Notes: generated by a model from the letters alone, not told the origin. Positions 1-7,140 are shown, numbered from the stretch's first letter. The stretch is DNA of 64,000 nt from Brochothrix thermosphacta DSM 20171 = FSL F6-1036 (GCF_036884295.1 NZ_CP145608.1:1674001-1738000), one strand, 5' to 3'. Translations and numbers: made by a program.

Positions 1-602
1 ACGTCATTGACTGCTAAAGTTTCACTCGTTATTTTAAGCGTTTGTGAACCATTCACAATTGATAAAGTGGACGTTTTTGTCATTTTGGCAGTCACAGTCA
101 TTGGTGTAACTGGGTAATGGAGATGATGATTAATCGCACCGATTGTTATATTTTCAGCACCATATTTATAAGGGTCAGAACAAAAAAGTGTAAACGTACT
201 GATAATATTGTTCGAACTTCCTTCTACTGTATCCGCTGTTTCAAAGCGTCCATAGTAGGTTGTCGTCGGTTCGTCTTCAAATGAAATAGCGACATCTTCA
301 TCACGATACAAACGAAACATCAACTCTTTAAAATCGCGTTGTAATTCTAACGCATTCTTATTCTGAAGTTTATAAGTGACAGTGATGATACGTGCAGGCA
401 ATCGTTGATTCGTAATAATTGCACCAATTTGTGCTTCTGTACTTTCCAAAACAATGGATGTCATTTCGCGACCTTCAACTTTTAATGTTGTATAACCTTC
501 CAATATATCTTCCAACAAAAATCCATCATAACGCATAGCTGATGTTGGTATATACTTCATTTTTCTAAATGGATCTTTTTTTACATCTTTAAATGTGTAC
601 AT
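1..602 (-). CDS. Distal tail protein (Dit, siphovirus tail family), 3' part outside window
   Basis: The reading frame is open from an ATG at 602 down to the window edge (about 200 codons, no stop), preceded by AGGAGGTGA. The translation begins MYTFKDVKKDPFRKMKYIPT and shows the beta-rich N-terminal half typical of phage distal tail proteins: a ring-forming domain with runs such as LPARIITVTYKLQNK and RLYRDEDVAISFEDEP. Dit caps the tail tube and joins it to the tip and receptor-binding complex. It lies 15 bp downstream of the tape measure gene, the canonical order in siphovirus tail modules and in F-type tailocins. Family assignment rests on position and fold-like pattern, not on a catalytic motif. 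The C-terminus is not visible. Confidence 0.8.
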   Translation of the reverse strand, partial: MYTFKDVKKDPFRKMKYIPTSAMRYDGFLLEDILEGYTTLKVEGREMTSIVLESTEAQIGAIITNQRLPARIITVTYKLQNKNALELQRDFKELMFRLYRDEDVAISFEDEPTTTYYGRFETADTVEGSSNNIISTFTLFCSDPYKYGAENITIGAINHHLHYPVTPMTVTAKMTKTSTLSIVNGSQTLKITSETLAVND

Positions 603-617
603 CTAAAAACTCACCTC

Positions 618-2003
618 CTAAATTTGCATATTGATTTGTGTTTCGCCACCCATCGCATCAGAAATATCTGCAACAAATGCTGTGAAATTTTGTTTGCCAA
701 TATTAACTACGAACTGGGCGGGTTGTGTTGTTGCAGTATTACTTTGACTCGCATCAGCTGTAAACGAAGCACTAATGGAATGGCTCATGCCATTAACATT
801 ACTCATAACGTCGCCAAAACCATTTTGCAAACCTTTATCAAGACCAAACATAATACTTTGACCATTTTCAACGAGTAAACGTTTGTCATATGAAATTGGC
901 CCTTTATGGTCTTTAATCCAATCCCCGATGCCACTAACGAATTTTTTACCCGCTTCCCATGCGGCTTTCAACCCATTAACAAATCCATCAATGATTGCTT
1001 TACCAGCATCAACTAAACTAAATTCTTTTATGATGTTAAACACACCAATCATTTTGTCGATAAAACCAGCTACTTTGTCAACGCCACCTTGGAAAAAACC
1101 AACAATACTATTCCAACAATCGCCTAAAAAGTTTGCCACCGCATTAAATGCTGCGATAGTCTTCGCTTTAATCGTATCCCAATGTCTAATTATTAAACCA
1201 ACCACAATACCGATAGGTCCTCCTAATATAGACAAAAGAGCGCCTCCCCATTTTTTGAAAAAGTCAACAATTGCAGTAAAGATAGCGACTGCTTTTTCTT
1301 TTATTGCCGTCCACAAATTCGAAAGAAATTCGCTAATTTTTTCCCAGTTTTCATATACGAGTATTGCAACTGCAGCTAATGCCATAATTGCAAGGACTGC
1401 TATTCCCATTGGACTAGATACAAGCTTTAGTCCGTCTTTAAAAAGATCAATCGATGCTTTCACAGTCGCTATCGTTTCTGCTACTTTAATCAACACGACA
1501 ACAACTGTCCCAACTGTGAGAAAGGCGGCAACTAAAGCCGTGATAATTGGAATCAACGTTTCACTATGTTCTTGAAAATAACTGAGAAAAACCATGACTG
1601 GTTCCATTAATTTCGGGATATACGAGATGATAACGCCAAACCCTTGATCGATCACCGAGACAATTTGACTAATAACGCTATTTATCTGGGTAACAAGTTC
1701 ATCAAAGGCACCTAAATCAGCAGATTTAAGTGTTTTTGCAATTTCTAAAAAGACATTATTTAACCCATTGTCGATGGCACCCTCGATATCACCCATCGCT
1801 GTTTTAGAACCTTCTGAAATTGAACTGAACACGCCAATCTTATCAAATATTCCTGCGAGTGCTGAACCCATTTCTGCTATTTTTTGTGCTGCACCAAATG
1901 ATACATCAGCTATTTCTTTTGTTTTATCAATGGCTGTTGTAATTCCAGAAACAAAACCATTATTGTCTATATTTAATTCCATGCCTGTTTTATTAGTTCC
2001 CAT
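618..2003 (-). CDS. Tail tape measure protein, short
   Basis: This 461-residue protein sits at the tape-measure position between the tail chaperones and Dit. The N-terminal third is helical. Two strongly hydrophobic blocks follow, at about residues 150-225 and 235-275, with runs such as GTVVVVLIKVAE and LAIMALAAVAILVY. They are followed by amphipathic helical repeats (AIFTAIVDFFKKW, AAFNAVANFLGDCW, IVGFFQGGVDKVAGF) and a Ser/Thr/Gln-rich tail. Tape measure proteins set tail length at very roughly 0.15 nm per residue, so this one implies a short tail near 70 nm (inference). Many siphophage tape measures exceed 600 residues. Short length fits a tailocin or a small phage. The ATG at 2003 has an AGGAAAGGAG ribosome site. 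Confidence 0.82.
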   Translation of the reverse strand: MGTNKTGMELNIDNNGFVSGITTAIDKTKEIADVSFGAAQKIAEMGSALAGIFDKIGVFSSISEGSKTAMGDIEGAIDNGLNNVFLEIAKTLKSADLGAFDELVTQINSVISQIVSVIDQGFGVIISYIPKLMEPVMVFLSYFQEHSETLIPIITALVAAFLTVGTVVVVLIKVAETIATVKASIDLFKDGLKLVSSPMGIAVLAIMALAAVAILVYENWEKISEFLSNLWTAIKEKAVAIFTAIVDFFKKWGGALLSILGGPIGIVVGLIIRHWDTIKAKTIAAFNAVANFLGDCWNSIVGFFQGGVDKVAGFIDKMIGVFNIIKEFSLVDAGKAIIDGFVNGLKAAWEAGKKFVSGIGDWIKDHKGPISYDKRLLVENGQSIMFGLDKGLQNGFGDVMSNVNGMSHSISASFTADASQSNTATTQPAQFVVNIGKQNFTAFVADISDAMGGETQINMQI

Positions 2004-2017
2004 TTTTTTCTCCTTTC

Positions 2018-2311
2018 CTATTTATTCGCTTTCATCATTAAATCTGAAAAGTCGTTATCCTTTAATGCTTCTTCTTCCTGACCTAACACCATTCTTTCAC
2101 GTTTCGCATAGTCATAAAATTTTTCAAATGATGTGTAATACGGCCGCATTTCTTTGCCCATTTTTTTCGTAGCTTTAACTTGTTGTGCTAGCCAAGCGGC
2201 TTTATGCAGCACATAGTCTTCGTCTACCATCTTTAATTGAAATGCCGTCATCTTGAGCGTGTATTCATAAAATGTCATACGCTCAATTTTTTTTAGTTCT
2301 GTCATGTTCAA
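2018..2311 (-). CDS. Tail assembly chaperone, downstream (gpT-like) frame
   Basis: This 97-codon frame begins at a TTG-AAC-ATG with no convincing ribosome site. It is rich in Lys, Tyr and Glu (MRPYYTSFEKFYDY). It lies in the -1 frame relative to the upstream chaperone ORF, and that -1 frame is open without a stop from the GGGAAAG site at 2407-2413 through to the stop at 2018. It is therefore most likely not translated on its own but as the C-terminal part of a frameshift product of about 231 residues (102 from the first ORF plus 129). In phages the long form recruits the tape measure protein while the tail tube assembles. It lies 14 bp upstream of the tape measure gene. Confidence 0.78.
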   Translation of the reverse strand: MNMTELKKIERMTFYEYTLKMTAFQLKMVDEDYVLHKAAWLAQQVKATKKMGKEMRPYYTSFEKFYDYAKRERMVLGQEEEALKDNDFSDLMMKANK

Positions 2312-2364
2312 ATGTCGAAAGCAATTAATAATAATTTGTTCATAGTTTTCGAGTGAATTGAGGA

Positions 2365-2712
2365 TTATTTTGTTTTCATCGCTTTTTTCGTATCTCTGGC
2401 TATTAGCTTTCCCGCGTTGTTACTTTCGATCTCGGCCAAGGTTTCCTCAAATACTTTTTCGATTTTATCACACGATTCTAAATAACTTTCAATATCTTCT
2501 AATGCTGGTCGTTTCGCCTCTGTTGAAGTGGCACAATGCAATACATCAGCTAGCGCTACAATACTACCTGAATGAATTTCAATTAGTTTTGTTGATAATC
2601 CAGTACCAAATTTCATGCCGTTGTTTTCGATAAAAAACTTTTTATCCAATTCACGTACAAACTTAATTCCAAAAATAAACACCTTAACTTCTCCATTAAT
2701 CTTTAACTCCAT
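2365..2712 (-). CDS. Tail assembly chaperone, upstream (gpG-like) frame
   Basis: A 115-residue acidic-to-basic small protein beginning MELKINGEVKVFIFGIKFVR, with ribosome site AAAGGAGGAAT. The N-terminal beta strands and the central NGMKFGTGLSTKL run resemble the tail assembly chaperone family of Gram-positive siphophages. It follows the major tail protein and precedes the gpT-like frame, the invariant order of tail modules. Its last 14 codons overlap a slippery heptamer at codons 101-102. A fraction of ribosomes should slip back one base to make the longer form. Confidence 0.8.
   Translation of the reverse strand: MELKINGEVKVFIFGIKFVRELDKKFFIENNGMKFGTGLSTKLIEIHSGSIVALADVLHCATSTEAKRPALEDIESYLESCDKIEKVFEETLAEIESNNAGKLIARDTKKAMKTK
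2407..2413 (-). other. Programmed -1 frameshift site GGGAAAG
   Basis: On the minus strand the zero-frame codons read GCG GGA AAG, i.e. the heptamer G_GGA_AAG, the same heptamer used in the lambda G/GT frameshift. The -1 frame is open from here into the downstream chaperone ORF. Confidence 0.8.
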
Positions 2713-2730
2713 TACAATTCCTCCTTTAGT

Positions 2731-2760
2731 AATAAAAAGAAGCTAGGTTTCCCTAGCTTC
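2731..2760 (-). terminator. Terminator after the major tail protein gene
   Basis: GAAGCTAGG-TTTC-CCTAGCTTC is a perfect 9-bp stem (2739-2760). In the minus direction it is followed by TTTTTATT. It lies between the major tail protein and chaperone genes and would give more transcript for the abundant tube protein than for the downstream genes. Confidence 0.85.
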
Positions 2761-2793
2761 TACTTGTATAGTTGATATAATTTTATCGATCTG

Positions 2794-3318
2794 TTAATTA
2801 TTATTCCCAGCAGGTTCTTCAGCTTTGACCGTGTCTTTAAACACGTATGACACCACATTCGCTTGTTCCTCAGTCAAAGTTGCATAACCTTTTTGTCCGA
2901 CACCATTAATAGCAAATTCCATTTCTAGTGCTAGACCATCCTCAGAATTGGATGTTTTTGAAAAACTTGAAACATAACCTTGGAAATATGTTGCTTTAAA
3001 TTTATCACTGTTTTTTTCTGTGCCTTTTTCTGCTTTATCAATCTCCCAAATTTCGATAATTTCAGCTGCATCGAAAGCATCATCTAATTCATCAATGTAG
3101 GTATCTCCTTTGGCAATAATCGATGTCGCTGAAAACTCATAAACAATCGGTGCCATATTTTGCAATGGACCGTCCTTGGTCGGAACTGCTTCATTGTCAC
3201 GGCTTTTAGCATTACTATGTTCCGTTTGGAATGCCATCTTCCAAGCTGCCCCATCCTTTTCATTTTTTAAAATACGGTATAATAGAATAACGTCAATTCC
3301 TTTTTTTGCTTCAGTCAT
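2794..3318 (-). CDS. Major tail (tube) protein
   Basis: A 174-residue protein starting MTEAKKGIDVILLYRILK at the ATG at 3318, behind AAGGGAG with good spacing. The frame stays open 28 codons further upstream (to 3402) but without a ribosome site, so the internal ATG is preferred. The pattern is that of TP901-1-like major tail proteins: an N-terminal RILKN strand, then QNMAPIVYEFSATSIIAKGD, EIWEIDKAEKG, ATYFQGYVSSF and GYATLTEEQ. It forms the tail tube. LmaA of the Listeria monocin locus belongs to this class and holds the same position after an ArpU-like gene. A strong terminator follows. Confidence 0.82.
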   Translation of the reverse strand: MTEAKKGIDVILLYRILKNEKDGAAWKMAFQTEHSNAKSRDNEAVPTKDGPLQNMAPIVYEFSATSIIAKGDTYIDELDDAFDAAEIIEIWEIDKAEKGTEKNSDKFKATYFQGYVSSFSKTSNSEDGLALEMEFAINGVGQKGYATLTEEQANVVSYVFKDTVKAEEPAGNNN

Positions 3319-3517
3319 TTTTAAAATCTCCCTTTTAATAGTTTTTTTAATCTTTGTTTGCTTCGCTTGCTCTGCAGTGGCAGCGTTGCTGAAATATTTC
3401 ATTTTTCATTAACATGTTAACAATTTACTGCGCATTTGATACCAACGTGTTTTATTTAACGTCCACAACAATCATAAACGGACGAGCAAGTCTTAAAGAT
3501 GTTCCCCAGTAAAATTA

Positions 3518-3676
3518 AGCTTTTCTGCTGTTTGAAACTCTTAACTACTATCATCTTAACACCTTATTTCACCTAAAAAGTGTCTTCTTAATACCTTGAT
3601 AGTACGGAGAAAATTCATTGCTTTTTCTTTCTTATTTTATCCCATAAAAAAGATACTAGCTCTTTTGCTGGTATCT
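3518..3676. repeat. Direct repeat copy 1 (about 160 bp)
   Basis: Nearly identical to 3685-3844, offset 167 bp, with only a few mismatches. Both begin AGCTTTTCTGCTGTTTGAAA and end with the hairpin AGATACTAGC...GCTGGTATCT. Confidence 0.93.
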
Positions 3677-3678
3677 TC
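3646..3678 (-). terminator. Terminator in repeat copy 1
   Basis: Same hairpin as at 3812-3845, again followed by a T-run in the minus direction. It gives a second stop signal before the tail operon. Confidence 0.8.
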
Positions 3679-3684
3679 ATCGAT

Positions 3685-3844
3685 AGCTTTTCTGCTGTTT
3701 GAAACTCTTAACTACTATCATCTTAACACCTTATTTCACCTAAAAAGTGTCTTCTTAATACCTCGATAATACGGAGAAAATTCGTTGCTTTTCCTTTCTT
3801 ATTTTATCCCATAAAAAAAGATACTAGCTCTTTTGCTGGTATCT
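3685..3844. repeat. Direct repeat copy 2 (about 160 bp)
   Basis: Second copy of the 3518-3676 unit, with differences such as CTCGATAAT for CTTGATAGT and one extra A before the hairpin. The tandem arrangement implies a recent local duplication. Confidence 0.93.
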
Positions 3845-3845
3845 C
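3812..3845 (-). terminator. Terminator in repeat copy 2
   Basis: Minus-strand stem AGATACCAGC...GCTAGTATCT followed by TTTTTTAT, directly downstream of the ArpU-like gene. Confidence 0.8.
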
Positions 3846-3866
3846 GTTAATAGAAATTTTGAACGT

Positions 3867-4358
3867 CTATGTTGTTACTCTTTGTTCAATTCCTAATTCA
3901 CATGCAAAGTCAGTCACTGCCATATTCAGTTCCATATGGTATGTAGTGTGCTCAATCATTAATTTTTCCATTATCCTAGTTTTATTAGACCCAATAATAA
4001 ACTTGTCCACGAATATAACTTTACGTCGTTCTCTTCGTTCAGGATCCAAAACACATTCGATTCGTTCCAATCCCTGATTGATTTTTTTTACAAAGTATTC
4101 CATCTTTTCAAATTTCTCAATATTATCTAATGCTGCACTTTCTGTTGTACTATGGAAGTCATTACCATATGTTGGAGGCACAATAGAATAACTTGCGGTC
4201 ACCTTTGGAGCTGCTCTCACACCTGCTTTTATGGCTTCTTGTTTATAGGCGGTTATAAGTAATTCCACATTTTTGACAGTTTTCCTCATACTTAAATCAC
4301 TTGGTCGTACTTCTTTGTAGTTTTCTAATTCAATCATTAAGTTGTCTTGTGTGCTCAT
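3867..4358 (-). CDS. ArpU/RinA-like phage late transcription activator
   Basis: 163 residues from an ATG with AAAGGAGG just upstream. The C-terminal third (ERRKVIFVDKFIIGS, KTRIMEKLMIEHTTYHMELN) resembles the sigma-region-4-like helix-turn-helix of ArpU-type regulators, which turn on late phage genes. Its location immediately upstream of the tail module, with terminators between, suggests it activates the tail operon from a promoter in 3419-3517. In the Listeria monocin locus an ArpU-like lma gene occupies this position. The assignment comes from the HTH-like pattern and context, so moderate confidence. Confidence 0.65.
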   Translation of the reverse strand: MSTQDNLMIELENYKEVRPSDLSMRKTVKNVELLITAYKQEAIKAGVRAAPKVTASYSIVPPTYGNDFHSTTESAALDNIEKFEKMEYFVKKINQGLERIECVLDPERRERRKVIFVDKFIIGSNKTRIMEKLMIEHTTYHMELNMAVTDFACELGIEQRVTT

Positions 4359-4405
4359 TCATTGTCCTCCTTTTATTAGTAAAGTTAGTTTTTATAACAC
4401 TTATT

Positions 4406-4639
4406 TCATTGACAAGTAATCTCTAACAATGCGACATATAAAAACTCAACACTCGTTTCATGATGTTTATAGCGTTGATAGGAATAATGATCTCTATCTG
4501 CGCTTGATCGCACTTGTTTTTCCGTCTTTATTTTAATTACTTCATGACCACGAAGACGTGCATCAGCTAGCTTTTTAACAAATTCGATTTTATTTTTATT
4601 TTTAATGTAATAACGATTATTGATCATCGTTTTATTCAT
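4406..4639 (-). CDS. Small basic phage early protein, unknown function
   Basis: 77 residues, lysine/arginine-rich (RYYIKNKNKIEFVKKLADARLRGHEVIKIKTEKQVR), ending in LLEITCQ. It has a good ribosome site (AGGAGAG) before the ATG at 4639 and lies 47 bp upstream of the ArpU-like gene, so the two are probably co-transcribed. I do not recognise a domain. Position and charge suggest a small regulatory or nucleic-acid-binding protein (inference). Confidence 0.6.
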   Translation of the reverse strand: MNKTMINNRYYIKNKNKIEFVKKLADARLRGHEVIKIKTEKQVRSSADRDHYSYQRYKHHETSVEFLYVALLEITCQ

Positions 4640-4707
4640 TCGCCACTCTCCTCTGATTTTGTAAAGTTAATGAAAACGTTAGTGCTAAATAAACACACCA
4701 CACCACA

Positions 4708-4812
4708 TTACTTACCTTTTTTTACTAAATAAATATTTCCAATTAATAAAGCCGTTGTAGATATAATTGTGAAAAATAGTACCAATAATGAAAATTTTAA
4801 AATAACTGTCAC
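4708..4812 (-). CDS. Possible 34-residue single-pass membrane peptide
   Basis: A GTG-started frame encodes VTVILKFSLLVLFFTIISTT followed by ALLIGNIYLVKKGK: one hydrophobic helix with a basic C-terminal tail. The ribosome site is poor (GGAG only one base before the GTG). It lies between the Cro-like gene and the 77-residue gene, where prophages often carry tiny membrane proteins. An overlapping frame from ATG at 4824 is also open, so coding is uncertain. Confidence 0.3.
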   Translation of the reverse strand: MTVILKFSLLVLFFTIISTTALLIGNIYLVKKGK

Positions 4813-4881
4813 GCTCCATTTCTTATTTATTCTTAAAACAAATTTTTAACTTTAGATTCTATCTTATCTCACACCACGAAT

Positions 4882-4896
4882 ATGATTTAAAATCAT
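4882..4896. promoter_or_regulatory. Repressor operator-like palindrome (site A)
   Basis: ATGATTTAAAATCAT, 7-bp arms around a central base. It lies between the Cro-like gene and the genes downstream of it, so it may control a second minus-strand promoter. Confidence 0.65.
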
Positions 4897-4916
4897 ATCC
4901 AACGTGCAAAAACACC

Positions 4917-5114
4917 TTATTCTCTCTTAATACCAAGTATTTCATCAGATGTAACATTAAAATAAAGACATAATTTAACTATATTTTCAGCATTCATTGA
5001 TAGTGGATCTTTTTCCCAGTTGCTGATTGATGTCTGTGTTGTATCAATTTCTCTCGCTAAGGCTCGTTGAGACATCTTTCCATTTTTAGCTCGCAACTCT
5101 GCGATTGTTATCAA
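4917..5114 (-). CDS. Cro-like XRE-family regulator
   Basis: 65 residues that are almost wholly one helix-turn-helix domain: SQRALAREIDTTQTSISNWEK is the recognition region, followed by the dimerisation-type end LYFNVTSDEILGIKRE. The start is a TTG at 5114, with AGGAGG seven bases upstream. It is divergent from the CI-like repressor and shares with it an operator region containing three palindromes. Family knowledge: such proteins oppose the maintenance repressor. Whether it does so here is inferred. Confidence 0.8.
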   Translation of the reverse strand: MITIAELRAKNGKMSQRALAREIDTTQTSISNWEKDPLSMNAENIVKLCLYFNVTSDEILGIKRE

Positions 5115-5141
5115 CCTGCCACCTCCTGGTCATATCTCTAT

Positions 5142-5168
5142 GTTATATGATTTAAAATCACGTGTCAA
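5142..5168 (-). promoter_or_regulatory. Promoter of the Cro-like gene with operator B inside
   Basis: Minus-strand TTGACA (5163-5168) and TATAAC (5142-5147) flank the palindrome ATGATTTAAAATCA (5147-5160), so repressor binding would block polymerase. Confidence 0.65.
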
Positions 5169-5177
5169 TAAATATAT

Positions 5178-5192
5178 ATGATTTATTATCAT
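5178..5192. promoter_or_regulatory. Operator-like palindrome (site C)
   Basis: ATGATTTATTATCAT, a variant of the same 15-mer as sites A, B and D, between the two divergent promoters. Confidence 0.6.
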
Positions 5193-5246
5193 GCCACTAT
5201 CTTATAACTGTCTAGATTATTATTTAATACATTATAAAACAACAAC

Positions 5247-5275
5247 TTGATTTAAAATCATACCAATGATATATT
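5247..5275 (+). promoter_or_regulatory. Repressor promoter with operator D over the -35
   Basis: TTGATT (5247-5252), a 17-bp spacer, then TATATT (5270-5275). The palindrome TTGATTTAAAATCAT (5247-5261) covers the -35, giving negative autoregulation. Confidence 0.65.
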
Positions 5276-5298
5276 ATACTTATCAAAGGGGTGTTGAA

Positions 5299-5964
5299 AT
5301 GAGGACTTTAGGAAGTCGCATAAAATTTTTAAGAGAAAAAAAACATTTAACTCAAACAGAATTGGCTGAAAAAGTTGGCGCAAAAACTTATACTACTATA
5401 TCTAAATGGGAAAGTGACGAAAATTTCCCAAAAGGAAAGGATTTAAAAATCCTAGCAGAATTGTTTGGTGTTTCAGCAGATTTTCTCTTAGGAATAGAAC
5501 CATCCGTTCAAACTTTCCAAACATCTGAATGCCATGATACAGATATTGAACTTCCTCTATATGGTGACGTTGCTGCTGGGGCTCTAGCAGAGTTAGAAAG
5601 TATTGATGTATGGGATGTCAAAACCGTAAAATTACCAAAATTTTTGCTTCCACAATCGATGTTATCCGATAAGTTATTTGCTATGCATGTTAATGGAGAT
5701 TCAATGGATAAAATAATTCCTAACGGTTCATTAATTGTTGTAAAACCAATTGAACAATCGCTCTATAATGATGGTGATATTGTTGTTTTCAGCTATAATG
5801 GTGAATATTCATTAAAAAGATATCGTCCCAATGCCATGGAAGGTTTTGTATTATTTGAAGCTGATTCAATTAATCCTGATTTCAAAAATATCCCCATTAG
5901 TAAAAGTGAGTTATTTGAAGCGAATATGTATGGTAAAGTCGTTTTTTGTGGGATAACATTTTAA
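5299..5964 (+). CDS. CI/LexA-type self-cleaving repressor
   Basis: 221 residues. An N-terminal XRE helix-turn-helix (about residues 6-63, KKHLTQTELAEKVGAKTYTTISKWE) is followed by a peptidase S24 domain. The likely autocleavage bond is Ala93-Gly94 in VAAGALAE. The catalytic serine is Ser135 in NGDSMDK and the lysine is Lys173 in YSLKRY. This predicts RecA-triggered self-cleavage after DNA damage, releasing the divergent tail cluster. The open frame extends 11 codons upstream to 5266, but the -10 box lies there; ATG at 5299 follows AAAGGGGTG. It is the only plus-strand gene of the cluster and borders a housekeeping exporter gene, with no integrase. Confidence 0.88.
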   Translation: MRTLGSRIKFLREKKHLTQTELAEKVGAKTYTTISKWESDENFPKGKDLKILAELFGVSADFLLGIEPSVQTFQTSECHDTDIELPLYGDVAAGALAELESIDVWDVKTVKLPKFLLPQSMLSDKLFAMHVNGDSMDKIIPNGSLIVVKPIEQSLYNDGDIVVFSYNGEYSLKRYRPNAMEGFVLFEADSINPDFKNIPISKSELFEANMYGKVVFCGITF

Positions 5965-6040
5965 TCCTACTATTAGTTAAAATTGTTTTAAATAATGTCT
6001 GATAAAACTTAAAATCCGTCTGTAGTCTACGTATTTAAAA

Positions 6041-6070
6041 ACTCATTCCGAATATGGAATGAGTTCTTTT
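6041..6070. terminator. Bidirectional terminator
   Basis: ACTCATTCC-GAATAT-GGAATGAGT followed by TCTTTT on plus, with an A-rich left flank. It separates the phage-derived cluster from the lysE-like gene. Confidence 0.8.
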
Positions 6071-6091
6071 GTATACAAATATAGATCTTAC

Positions 6092-6721
6092 TTAAAAAAA
6101 TGCTTTTACTGACATATAAAATTCATATAAAAAGTAACAAGCAAAGCCTAACAATAAAATACCAGCTACAATCGAGCTCCATTTTATAGCTTTACGATTC
6201 ATAATTTTTCTTGTTAATGAAACAATGGACAGTAAACTAACATCATGTAACAATATACCACTCAAAATCCCTAATGCAACAATAAAAAATTGACTGTTAC
6301 TCTTTGTGTAGGAATCAGTTAATACAGTTCCAAATACTGTAACCCAAAAAACGAGGTTCCCTGGTGATACAGCTACAATAAGTCCATTTCGATATGTTTT
6401 AAAGAATGATTTATTTGTTTTTTCACCTGCTAAATTAATATCCTTATTCGCATTTTTGATAGAATCGTAGGCGATAAAAACCAGAAATACAGCTCCTATC
6501 AACCATAATGGGCTTTGAATATAAGGTAAAGAAAGAATATTAGCAAATCCTAAATAAAGTGCAATTATTAGTGCCACATCAATTGTCATACCACCAATAC
6601 CAACGGCCCATCCGTGTATAAATCCATTTTTCAAAGTCTGTTTTGTCATTTCTACACTTATCGCCCCCACCGGCATTGCGATTACCAAACCCACTAGTAA
6701 AGACGTAAAATAATTTTCCAT
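6092..6721 (-). CDS. LysE/RhtB-family amino acid exporter
   Basis: 209 residues with about six hydrophobic segments. The N-terminal signature is GLVIAMPVGAISVEMTKQTL followed by GFIHGWAVGIGG, and the central VAVSPGNLVFWVTVFG is typical of the LysE/RhtB superfamily (inner-membrane efflux of amino acids or related metabolites). Length matches the family norm of about 205. The ribosome site is TAAGGAGGAAT. The substrate cannot be told from sequence. It is a single-gene unit next to the phage-derived cluster and marks the start of ordinary chromosome. Confidence 0.88.
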   Translation of the reverse strand: MENYFTSLLVGLVIAMPVGAISVEMTKQTLKNGFIHGWAVGIGGMTIDVALIIALYLGFANILSLPYIQSPLWLIGAVFLVFIAYDSIKNANKDINLAGEKTNKSFFKTYRNGLIVAVSPGNLVFWVTVFGTVLTDSYTKSNSQFFIVALGILSGILLHDVSLLSIVSLTRKIMNRKAIKWSSIVAGILLLGFACYFLYEFYMSVKAFF

Positions 6722-7094
6722 GTATTCCTCCTTAATTATCTGTTTATTTTATTATGAAATTATCATAGCATAACAATACATATTTAATCTCTAAAATTGT
6801 ATAAAAATGCAAAATATGCTTGAAAGTGTCTTTTAGTATCAAAAATCCGACTTGTGCTTCATCCGCTAAACGCTTCTGTCTTTAAACTAACTAAAAAAAC
6901 TTGTTATCTCTATTTGATTAGAGAATAACAGTTTTTTATGAAATCAATCTTCCCAACCACAAAGTGTATATCCTTGATTTTTTGACTCTGTTAAAGTCAT
7001 TCCTTGTAAAGAATTAAGATTATTTGATTTTAAGTACTAAACACTTCATGCAGCAGGTCCTGCTTCAATCGTTAATAAATAATCCAAAATAAAA
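6722..7094. other. Gene-free stretch with decayed-looking fragments
   Basis: No intact gene is seen. A bidirectional hairpin with T-run (6893-6936) is clear. On the minus strand short frames resembling coding ends occur, e.g. SLQGMTLTESKNQGYTLCGW ending at 6945-6947, but they are interrupted by stops upstream. This may be a gene remnant. Confidence 0.4.
6893..6936. terminator. Hairpin terminator
   Basis: AAACTTGTTATCTCT...AGAGAATAACAGTTTTTT; stem with T-run on plus and A-run on the left flank. Confidence 0.7.
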
Positions 7095-7138
7095 ACAGTC
7101 ACTATTAAATTCTGAAAACTAGAATTTAACAATGACTG
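7095..7138 (-). terminator. Terminator after the 53-residue membrane gene
   Basis: A long near-perfect stem CAGTCATTGTTAAATTCT / AGAATTTAATAGTGACTG on the minus strand, followed by TTTTTATTTT. It begins three bases after the stop codon of the small gene. Confidence 0.85.
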
Positions 7139-7140
7139 CC

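Larger units (their letters stand above)
3319..3866. other. Non-coding gap with two tandem terminator-bearing repeats
   Basis: In a normal siphoprophage this interval between the late activator and the major tail gene would hold terminase, portal and capsid genes, about 8 kb or more. Here there are only 548 bp, containing a direct repeat (3518-3676 and 3685-3844) and a short stretch (3419-3517) that must hold the promoter for the tail genes. No supported gene is seen. Confidence 0.7.

Noticed and set aside
883-1575. 230-codon plus-strand frame opposite the tape measure gene
   Set aside because: It is antisense to a well-supported gene with ribosome site and family features; composition (runs of Ile, Ala, Thr) is a reflection of the other strand.
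3319-3402. N-terminal extension of the major tail protein
   Set aside because: The frame is open, but no ribosome site precedes the ATG at 3402, while the ATG at 3318 has AAGGGAG at the right distance.
5266-5298. Upstream start of the repressor
   Set aside because: These codons overlap the -10 box and likely transcription start; ATG at 5299 has a proper ribosome site.
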